Below are positions 56,985-64,000 of a stretch of DNA of 64,000 nt, piece by piece (the stretch's first letter is position 1; each line of letters opens with the position of its first letter). The notes below the pieces were generated by a model. It did not search any database, was not told the DNA's origin, and saw only the letters and a program-made list of their open reading frames with translations. Location of the stretch: positions 186,001 through 250,000 of the forward strand of contig NZ_JAAALB010000003.1 of NCBI RefSeq assembly GCF_009905545.1. Direction: 5' to 3'. A program made the translations under genes and the position numbers. Source of the stretch: Cellulophaga sp. BC115SP. Its GTDB lineage: Bacteria > Bacteroidota > Bacteroidia > Cytophagales > Spirosomataceae.

Positions 56985-57775
56985 AATCCTGTATCTATGA
57001 ATGTAAGGTAATGCACCAGCGAAGTGAGCCCATCAAACATGGATTCACGTATAAGCTGTTTATGTTTTACCTTGATTTAGATGAACTTGATATCATTCCA
57101 AAACATGTGAAATGGATTAGTCGAAATCGTTGGAATGTATTTAGTTTTTTTGATAAAAATCATTTGCAGTACCCAAAAGAAAAGCCTGAAACTAATAAAG
57201 ATGTCAAGGAGCAAATCTTGACGTACTTGCATGCCCAAGGAATAGATTTGAAAGGTGGAAAAATCATGCTTTTGACCCACCTTACTACATGGGGATATCA
57301 GTTCAATCCTGTATCATTTTATTACTGTTTTGATGAAAAAAAACACCCTGTATGTGTAGTTGCGGAGGTGAGTAATACATTCAGAGAAATGAAGCCCTAT
57401 TTGATTCAGTCTTTTCTGGAAAAGGAAGAACGCTTCGAGCATCGAGAAATCAAGCATTTTTATGTGTCGCCTTTCATTGATATGGACGCCGAATTTGACT
57501 TCAAACTTCGTATACCCAATGAGTCGTTGCATATCAAGATAGATGATTTTAAAGCAGATCGATCCTTTTTCAAAAGTACGCTTTGGGGTAAAAAGAAGCC
57601 ACTAACCAATGCCAATGTCGCTTGGTATGCGATTCGATTTCCGATGATTACCCTTCGTATTATGTGGCTCATTCATTGGAATGCTTTTGTATTGTGGCTG
57701 AAACGGCTTCCGTTTTATGCCAAAAAATCGCATCCAGAGCTTCAAAGAGACATATATAGACCCCTTTCTCACTAA
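56981..57775 (+). CDS. DUF1365-family protein
   Basis: 264 residues; YECKVMHQRSEPIKHGFTYK, NPVSFYYCFDE, VAEVSNTFREMKPYLIQSFL and KHFYVSPFIDMDAEFDFKLR are DUF1365 signatures. Overlaps the FAD enzyme by four bases. In other bacteria this family sits between the amine oxidase and Cfa genes; its function is not established. Confidence 0.88.
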   Translation: MKSCIYECKVMHQRSEPIKHGFTYKLFMFYLDLDELDIIPKHVKWISRNRWNVFSFFDKNHLQYPKEKPETNKDVKEQILTYLHAQGIDLKGGKIMLLTHLTTWGYQFNPVSFYYCFDEKKHPVCVVAEVSNTFREMKPYLIQSFLEKEERFEHREIKHFYVSPFIDMDAEFDFKLRIPNESLHIKIDDFKADRSFFKSTLWGKKKPLTNANVAWYAIRFPMITLRIMWLIHWNAFVLWLKRLPFYAKKSHPELQRDIYRPLSH

Positions 57776-57795
57776 CCATAAATCCTTATTTTGTT

Positions 57796-59040
57796 ATGAC
57801 AACAACTTTGAAAAATACACAGCGTACCAAACCTAGTTTTTATCAAAAAGCGATTTTGGATGTTTTGCAAAAAATGACCTTGGGTAAATTACAAGTGACA
57901 TTACCAAGTGGAGAAGTGTTATTTTTTGGAAACACGCAGGTCTTTCCAACAGCTAAAATTGAGATTAAAGACGAACGATTTTTTAAGCATATCATGCTTT
58001 ACGGAGATATTGGTTTTGGCGAAGCCTACGTAATGGGTTTTTGGGATACCAATAATATTACGCAGGTAATTCGTTGGTTTTTGGATAACCTCGAAAATGT
58101 CCCTGTTATTTCTGGTAATAAAACCCAAAACTGGCTTTTGAACCTACTCAAGTTGAGTAATAAAATCTATCATTTAGGGCGTGCGAATAGCTTGGATGGT
58201 TCTAGAAAGAATATATCCGAACATTATGATTTGAATAATGATTTTTTTGCGCTGTTTCTTGACCCTTCTATGACGTATTCGAGTGCTTATTTTAAAGAAA
58301 AAGGCTTGTCATTAGAAGAGGCTCAACTCGAAAAGTATGAACGTTTGTGCCGTCAGTTGCATCTCAAATCTACCGACCATGTACTCGAAATTGGAAGTGG
58401 TTGGGGCGCTAATGCTATCTACATGGCCAAAAATTATGGTTGTAGAGTTACTTCTGTAACTATCTCGGAAGAGCAACATAAGCTGGCGACTGAGCGAGTA
58501 AAAGCCGAGGGCTTGAGCGATAGAGTCGAGATTTTGTTGAAAGATTACCGCCTGATTACAGGAAAATTCGACAAGATTGTTTCCATCGAAATGCTAGAAG
58601 CAGTTGGGCATGAATTTTTGCCAGTCTATTTTGCTAAATGCAACGAACTCCTCAAAAAAGATGGTATTCTGGCTTTTCAAGTAATCACCAGTCCAGATTC
58701 TCGCTATAGTTCTTTAAGAAAAGGCGTGGATTGGATTCAGAAATATATATTCCCTGGTTCGTTGTTGCCTTCGGTAGGAGCTATTAATCAGGCTATCAAC
58801 AAAACTAGTGATTTTACTATGGTCAACCTCAAAGATATGGGTTTGGATTATGCCTATACTTTGAAATTGTGGTATGACCAGTTTCATCAAAATATTCAAC
58901 AAGTCAAGGCGCTAGGCTTTGATGATACGTTTATTCGTAAGTGGAGTTATTATCTGAATTATTGCGAGGCTGCCTTTGCCAGCCGTAATATTCATGTAAT
59001 GCAATTGACCTATACACGACCGAATAATACCACTCGATAA
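57796..59040 (+). CDS. cfa: Cyclopropane-fatty-acyl-phospholipid synthase
   Basis: 414 residues of the Cfa family: NISEHYDLNNDFFALFLDPS, MTYSSAYFKEKGLSLEEAQL, HVLEIGSGWGANAIYMAKNY, KIVSIEMLEAVGHEFLPVYF and SLRKGVDWIQKYIFPGSLLP. It methylates double bonds of membrane lipids from SAM. Last gene of the cluster, 20 bases after DUF1365. Confidence 0.92.
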   Translation: MTTTLKNTQRTKPSFYQKAILDVLQKMTLGKLQVTLPSGEVLFFGNTQVFPTAKIEIKDERFFKHIMLYGDIGFGEAYVMGFWDTNNITQVIRWFLDNLENVPVISGNKTQNWLLNLLKLSNKIYHLGRANSLDGSRKNISEHYDLNNDFFALFLDPSMTYSSAYFKEKGLSLEEAQLEKYERLCRQLHLKSTDHVLEIGSGWGANAIYMAKNYGCRVTSVTISEEQHKLATERVKAEGLSDRVEILLKDYRLITGKFDKIVSIEMLEAVGHEFLPVYFAKCNELLKKDGILAFQVITSPDSRYSSLRKGVDWIQKYIFPGSLLPSVGAINQAINKTSDFTMVNLKDMGLDYAYTLKLWYDQFHQNIQQVKALGFDDTFIRKWSYYLNYCEAAFASRNIHVMQLTYTRPNNTTR

Positions 59041-59225
59041 GTTTTTCGTACCTATATCGTTAACTCTCAAAACAAGCCTGTATTTTTGGCGAAGTATTCT
59101 TTGGGTAGAAGTAATTGACAGCGTTTTAATATGAAGTCACTTACTTTTACTCAAAGATTTTTTGCTGTTATCCTATCATAAAACAGGAATATGTATAAGA
59201 TAGAAATACCTGTGTTTTGAGAAAA

Positions 59226-60254
59226 ATGAAATTTCCCTTCTATTGCTTTTTGTTATTACTAACATTTGTTTGGGCTTGTAACTCTTCGGAGCCTCCCAAG
59301 CAAATCACGCCAGCTTTTTATTATTGGAAAACCGTTTTTAAGTTGTCCAATGATGAAGCGCAAATCCTTACAGATAATCATATTCAAAAGTTATATGTCA
59401 AGTATTTTGATGTGGATTTGGATGAGCGTACCGCAAAGCCAACTTTCAAAGCCGTATTGATACCCAAGCAAAAAGTACCTCAAGGAATGAGTGTTGTACC
59501 CGTGGTATATCTGACCAATCAAACCTTGAAATGGCTTGAACCGCGTTATTTGGAAGATTTTGCTGAAAAAATAGTAGATAAAATAGAGGTTATTCATCAG
59601 GGTTGGATAGGCGAATCTGTCGGGAATAATGAAATTCAAATAGATTGCGACTGGACTTTATCTACCAAGAAAAAATATTTTACTCTATTAACGATTCTTC
59701 GTAAGAAGTATCCTCATATCAGCGTTACGATTAGGTTGCATCAAGTTAAATTTTCAGAAAAAACAGGCGTACCTCCTGTCGAACGAGGTATGTTGATGTG
59801 CTATAATATGGCAGATTGGAAAAATGAAAAAACGGCAAATTCAATTTTTACGCCCGACGTCCTAAGCCAATATATCGGCGAATTGTCTGAATATCCTTTG
59901 CCTTTGGATTTGGTAATGCCTGCCTTTCATTGGACTGTAGGGTATCGAAATCATCAATTTCAGTATTTTTTGAATGCCGTCAGTTCCAAGGATTTTAGTA
60001 GTATATCTTTATTTGAACAAGATAAAAATCGGTTTATCGCACAGCGAGATACCACTTTATGGGGTATAGGAATTCGAAAAGGAGATGTCTTCCGAACCGA
60101 AGAAGTGGCTTATGATGACCTCTCAAAAGGTTGTCGATTGATAAAGAAGAAAATATCAAATCAAAAACTTACATTTGCCTTATATCATTTGGATTCCGAA
60201 AGTCTCAAAACTTATACACATGAACAAATTAAAGAACTATATCAACCTGAGTAA
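59226..60254 (+). CDS. Lipoprotein of unknown function
   Basis: 342 residues; lipobox FVWACNSS (Cys18). The mature protein looks like a TIM-barrel-type or glycoside-hydrolase-like fold by pattern (VVPVVYLTNQTLKWLEPRYL, IQIDCDWTLSTKKKY, MLMCYNMADWKNE). The IDCDW motif recalls DUF3142 proteins, from memory. Its last 35 bases overlap the next gene. ATG 59226; a TTG nine bases upstream is possible. Confidence 0.68.
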   Translation: MKFPFYCFLLLLTFVWACNSSEPPKQITPAFYYWKTVFKLSNDEAQILTDNHIQKLYVKYFDVDLDERTAKPTFKAVLIPKQKVPQGMSVVPVVYLTNQTLKWLEPRYLEDFAEKIVDKIEVIHQGWIGESVGNNEIQIDCDWTLSTKKKYFTLLTILRKKYPHISVTIRLHQVKFSEKTGVPPVERGMLMCYNMADWKNEKTANSIFTPDVLSQYIGELSEYPLPLDLVMPAFHWTVGYRNHQFQYFLNAVSSKDFSSISLFEQDKNRFIAQRDTTLWGIGIRKGDVFRTEEVAYDDLSKGCRLIKKKISNQKLTFALYHLDSESLKTYTHEQIKELYQPE

Positions 60255-62595
60255 AAAGTCTGTTGCCTCGCTTGTAATTTTTACCATTTTAGCTTGTGGT
60301 CCTGGCATGGTAGATTACGATGAATTTATGGGTTTTTTCATGCCTGAATCTGCTACCGTAAAGAGAGGTGATTTAAAATATGCGTATTCGTCTCAGTTTT
60401 TTTATAATGATTATGACGATTATAACGTCGGCAATGAAGATACTATTGACCACGAAAAACCGCTCAATATCTCAGCTTGGAGCAAATATGTAGGAGGGAA
60501 GGTATCGAAAAAACAAATTGAACAGTCTCTTTACGGAACGTCTTCAGCATTGCAAGATTGGTTGGCAAGTCATCAAAAAGCTGAGGCTGCCGATTATATT
60601 ACATTTGTACGTGGCATTGACCAAGCGTATAAGCGTGAAACGGTTGATTATTTTACAGAAACTAAAGTAGATACGGTTGCTTTAGTCGAGTTATTTACAA
60701 ATGCCAAAGTCGCATTGCCCCAATTGAAAGATGAGTTTGTGAAAGAACGATACGCTTTCCAAACAATCAAGTTGGCAATGATGAACGACCAACCGCAAGA
60801 GGCCTTGCAAGTATATGATGCAGCGATAAAACCTTTGAAGAAAAAGACCTATATCTCCGACTGGGCCTTATCTCGCAAGGCTGGCGCACTCATTGCTTTG
60901 GGCGATTCGGTACAGGCGTATTACGATTTTGCTCAAGTATTTGACCGTTGTCCAAGTCGTCGCCATGCGGCAGACTTAAGTATTCGCTCAAGAGGAATAG
61001 GATTTCAGGAAGGGGCTGTTGCCTTGTGTAAAAATAGCCATGAAAAAGCAGCTGTATATGCTTTCGCAGCAATCAAACCTAGTGAAGAAGGGTTGAAGTT
61101 TTTGGAAAAAATGGTTGATTTAGACCCAACACATCCTTTGATAGAGCTCGTGATGTCACGAGAAATCAACAAGAATGAAGCGCTTTACTACAAGCAAGTA
61201 GACTATTGGATGGGCGAACCTGATGCTAATAAAGAAAAAGAAAATCACGATAAGGCTATTCCATATTGGCAAAAACTAAAAGATTTTGCCACAGCTTGTT
61301 CTACTAATCCACAAGTTCCTAAGACGGGTTTTTGGTTGGGAGCCTTATCTTATTTGGAATATATAGAAAAGAATTTTGATAAGTCTGCTGAATATTTGGC
61401 TGAAGCAAAATTAGTGGTTAAGCCAAATACTGGTTTGAGTAAGCAATTGGAAATCCAAGAATTGTTGTTGCTAAGTAATAAATCACCTAAAATTACCCCA
61501 GAATTAGAAGACGAAATTACACCAGTATTGGCATCATTTGGCAAGCCGAAAGATTTTCGCATGAGCAATGCTTTAGCAGAAGCTTCAAAGCAATTGATAG
61601 CACGTTATTATGGTCGTTTGCCACACGAGAAGGAAGAAAAACAAGGCTGGTTGGCTAGTTGTATGAATAAGAAAAGCGAACCCGAAAAGGTTACGATTCC
61701 TTATCCCAAAGCCAAGGCATATTTGTTGGCTGCATTGACCAGCTACCAAACAAATTCTGGTAATGAGTATGGAGGATATATGTCGCAAACCGATATGTAT
61801 GCCATCGAAGACACCACCGAATCCAAAACCATTGAACAAGTAATTGCCTATTTTCAAGAGTCAAAAAAATCAGCTTATGATTCTTTGCTTCAATCGATGA
61901 CAGGTTTTAGTCAAGATCATTTGTATGTATTGTTGGGTCGCCGTGCCTTGTCGGAGCATGATTATGCTAAAGCAACTAAGGCATTTGAAAAAGTAGCACC
62001 AGAGGTATGGCGTCAGGAGCCTTGGAAGAGCTATTTCAACGAAGATCCTTTCTTTATGACTACGACTAATAAAGAAAAACGTAGTACTTACACTCCAGTA
62101 GCTTTTGCACAAAAAATGCAAGAGTTGGCTAGTCGTTTGTCAGATAATCCTAACGATTTTGAGGCGGCTTATTTATTGGGTTGTGGAGCGTACAGTATGT
62201 CGTATCAAGGTAACTCGTGGGTGCTATTACGTCGCGAATGGAGTACAGGCGAAGTTAATGGATATGTGCAGAAAGATTATGAGACCGATTATTATTTGGC
62301 AACTAAAGCAAAAAGTTATTTTGAAACAGCCTTAAAAAGCCCTGATGCTGAGCTTGCAGCTAAGGCAGCATTCGGTGCTGCTAAATGTGAAAATGCAGCC
62401 TTCTTTGTCCATGCCAATAGCCAGTCTGGTGAAGAAGATTACACCGTATTTGAGGCCAGAATTGCTAAAGATAAGGCTCGTGATTACGAACACTATTTTA
62501 CCCTTTTAAAAGAAAAATATAAGAATACTAAGTTCCAGAAGTCCTTAATTCGTGAGTGCTCAGATTATAGCACTTTTGTGAAAGTCAAGAAGTAA
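60220..62595 (+). CDS. Large TPR-like lipoprotein of unknown function
   Basis: 791 residues; a lipobox (TILACGPG, Cys at about 26) and a long helical solenoid with Ala-rich repeats (e.g. QALQVYDAAIKPLKKKTY, ALSRKAGALIALGDSVQAYY). Overlaps the upstream lipoprotein by 35 bases, so the pair is likely coupled. Overlap and shared localisation suggest a joint envelope role. Confidence 0.75.
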   Translation: MNKLKNYINLSKKSVASLVIFTILACGPGMVDYDEFMGFFMPESATVKRGDLKYAYSSQFFYNDYDDYNVGNEDTIDHEKPLNISAWSKYVGGKVSKKQIEQSLYGTSSALQDWLASHQKAEAADYITFVRGIDQAYKRETVDYFTETKVDTVALVELFTNAKVALPQLKDEFVKERYAFQTIKLAMMNDQPQEALQVYDAAIKPLKKKTYISDWALSRKAGALIALGDSVQAYYDFAQVFDRCPSRRHAADLSIRSRGIGFQEGAVALCKNSHEKAAVYAFAAIKPSEEGLKFLEKMVDLDPTHPLIELVMSREINKNEALYYKQVDYWMGEPDANKEKENHDKAIPYWQKLKDFATACSTNPQVPKTGFWLGALSYLEYIEKNFDKSAEYLAEAKLVVKPNTGLSKQLEIQELLLLSNKSPKITPELEDEITPVLASFGKPKDFRMSNALAEASKQLIARYYGRLPHEKEEKQGWLASCMNKKSEPEKVTIPYPKAKAYLLAALTSYQTNSGNEYGGYMSQTDMYAIEDTTESKTIEQVIAYFQESKKSAYDSLLQSMTGFSQDHLYVLLGRRALSEHDYAKATKAFEKVAPEVWRQEPWKSYFNEDPFFMTTTNKEKRSTYTPVAFAQKMQELASRLSDNPNDFEAAYLLGCGAYSMSYQGNSWVLLRREWSTGEVNGYVQKDYETDYYLATKAKSYFETALKSPDAELAAKAAFGAAKCENAAFFVHANSQSGEEDYTVFEARIAKDKARDYEHYFTLLKEKYKNTKFQKSLIRECSDYSTFVKVKK

Positions 62596-62698
62596 TAGTT
62601 CTTTAAACGTCGGCTAGTCAAAGAGATAGAATACCTATTCAGTTTGATAAGCAGGCTCTTTTTTGTATTTTTACCGTCAAGAATTAACACAAAAAACA

Positions 62699-63235
62699 AT
62701 GAAAAAAATATTTCTCTTCGTAGTACTGGTATTTTCTTTAACTAGTTGTCAAAAGACTGTTTATTTAACAGGAAGCTTGATGCACACCTTACAAGAAAAC
62801 GAACTGGATTTAGCTAAAATACAATTCTACAATGATAATCCATTAGTTCTGGAGAGAGAGGTGCCTTCTTCTAACGCCAATATCAAATCTGGTAAGGTAT
62901 TCTTCAAAAATGGGCGATATATCAATCGCATATCTTTGGATAAAAATACACCAGGGATGGTTCAGCGCGAAGAAAATGGTTCTTTGTTAATTACATTCGA
63001 ACAAACTTCTGATGGAGAAAACTGGTTGCGTTTTGGGGCTGTTCCTGGAGAAAAAGGTGAATATTTTTATCAGTTGATTGACCAGAAGGGAAGTCCAAGT
63101 TTTTCAAGAATTGATTACGAAGGAAACATGTATTTAGTGATATTTCCAACTCGTGTAAGATTACTTCTTTCTAAGAGTGTATTAACTAATTTGAAAGTGA
63201 AAGAAAGACACATGAAAGGTGTCCGTGTAAAATAA
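62699..63235 (+). CDS. Lipoprotein of unknown function
   Basis: 178 residues; lipobox VFSLTSCQK (Cys17). The mature part (MHTLQENELDLAKIQFYNDN, VFFKNGRYINRISLDKNTPG, LITFEQTSDGENWLRFGAVP) has no recognised motif. The ATG at 62699 is the fitting start; a TTG 12 codons upstream is less likely. Confidence 0.75.
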   Translation: MKKIFLFVVLVFSLTSCQKTVYLTGSLMHTLQENELDLAKIQFYNDNPLVLEREVPSSNANIKSGKVFFKNGRYINRISLDKNTPGMVQREENGSLLITFEQTSDGENWLRFGAVPGEKGEYFYQLIDQKGSPSFSRIDYEGNMYLVIFPTRVRLLLSKSVLTNLKVKERHMKGVRVK

Positions 63236-63253
63236 ATTGTGATTTCAGTTCAC

Positions 63254-63289
63254 AAAAAAAGAGGCTTCGAAAGAGCCTCTTTTTTTTTA
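63254..63289 (+). terminator. Terminator after the last complete gene
   Basis: Stem AAAAAAAGAGGCT / AGCCTCTTTTTTT, seven-base loop, T tract. Confidence 0.9.
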
Positions 63290-63431
63290 TCCATTGAAAT
63301 AGAGCACTTAACCATTGAAAGACTCAGTAATGTAAAATATAGTATTTTTTTGATTTTCAGGAGGTAAGTGGCGTGAAATTTGATTCAAATAAGGTATCCG
63401 CCGTAAACCAACTAATCATTTATAAACTTGT

Positions 63432-64000
63432 ATGAAATATACATTTTGGCTCAATTTATGCGTTTTGACAAGCGCTGTGATTAATCTATCTTTTGTTGCT
63501 CCATTACCATATCATCCCAAAAATAAAGTGAAGCAACTGGTCTATGACAAAGAAGTTGTATTTCTCTTAAAATCTCACGATGATAATAACGTCCCTAAGT
63601 CATCATTACGAGGTAGAGCTGTAGGTCTTTCTAATGAACTTATTAACCTTAAGACTATTCTGGAAAATGACCAAGTAAAGTTTACTTGGACTGCCGAAAC
63701 CAACGAAGTAAAGCGATATATCCTTCAATCAAGCTCTGATTTGGAATCTTATGTAGATATTGCTGAAATTAAGGGAGGGAAAAATAATGAATTACTTACT
63801 TATACACATGAGATTCACTCACAGGAAGCTGCTAAGTTTTATCGTATTCTTGCCGTAAAATCAGATAAAAATATCCAAGTATATGCCCCTATGGCTATCT
63901 ATCGTCCTGATTTTAAAGGCGTAACAATTCATAGTGACGAGCAATCAGATATGATTAGAGTAAAACAAGATGATGTTGATACAGCCGAAATTTTAGTAAG
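63432..64000 (+). CDS. Secreted protein, 3' truncated by the window
   Basis: 189 codons visible, open at the window end. Signal peptide MKYTFWLNLCVLTSAVINLS with cleavage near residue 23. The domain from about residue 75 (VKFTWTAETNEVKRYILQSS ... SQEAAKFYRILAVKSDKN) resembles a fibronectin-III-like or Ig-like domain of T9SS-secreted proteins. A C-terminal sorting domain cannot be judged. Confidence 0.72.
   Translation, partial: MKYTFWLNLCVLTSAVINLSFVAPLPYHPKNKVKQLVYDKEVVFLLKSHDDNNVPKSSLRGRAVGLSNELINLKTILENDQVKFTWTAETNEVKRYILQSSSDLESYVDIAEIKGGKNNELLTYTHEIHSQEAAKFYRILAVKSDKNIQVYAPMAIYRPDFKGVTIHSDEQSDMIRVKQDDVDTAEILV

Overview
The window looks like the chromosome of a member of the Bacteroidota, most likely Cytophagales (a Spirosomaceae-like bacterium is my guess, from memory of protein style only). 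The signs are low GC content, promoters of the Bacteroidota type (TAnnTTTG at -7, TTG/TTTG about 20 bases upstream), few Shine-Dalgarno sites, a type IX secretion C-terminal sorting domain, many small lipoproteins, and the gene order rplQ-carA ... eno. All calls come from reading the sequence; no database search was run.

Layout. 1-4.8 kb: end of the ribosomal spc/alpha operon (map, infA, rpmJ, rpsM, rpsK, rpsD, rpoA, rplQ). 5-38.4 kb: core metabolism and housekeeping genes. These include carA, mnmD, a BadF-type kinase, thiL, an exported rhodanese-thioredoxin, eno, a FtsB-like protein, a low-molecular-weight phosphatase, gpmI, an RsmB-type methyltransferase, a MTHFR-like protein, cysM and cysE, fba, a LytTR regulator, a siroheme dehydrogenase, an acyl-CoA ligase, a large type IX-secreted adhesin-like protein, der and era. 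Three copies of a ~200-bp repeat with a strong hairpin, one with 16-bp terminal inverted repeats, each lie between convergent genes (12.1, 21.0 and 23.6 kb).

38.603-48.273 kb: a 9.7-kb integrated element sitting in the 3' end of an initiator tRNA-fMet gene and bounded by a 19-bp direct repeat of the tRNA end. It carries a tyrosine integrase, a helix-turn-helix excisionase-like protein, a phage-Rep-like protein with a zinc-ribbon tail, small DNA-binding proteins, and an operon led by a winged-helix replication initiator. It has no recognisable conjugation, capsid or packaging genes. Three features stand out: (i) six tandem 24-bp iterons, each an imperfect palindrome, inside the initiator coding sequence, as in the lambda O/ori arrangement; (ii) a consensus promoter and terminator on the minus strand, predicting a ~70-nt antisense RNA to the leader of the Rep-like gene; (iii) a short minus-strand ribbon-helix-helix-like gene divergent from the replication operon, forming a possible repressor switch. 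The element also supplies the tRNA with a new 3' end and a new terminator; the original terminator is stranded beyond attL.

48.5-64 kb: the chromosome resumes with a LolD/MacB-type ATPase, a large TPR membrane protein, atpD-atpC, and a lipid-modification cluster (two Cfa-type methyltransferases, an FAD oxidoreductase and DUF1365). It ends with lipoproteins of unknown function and a truncated secreted protein.
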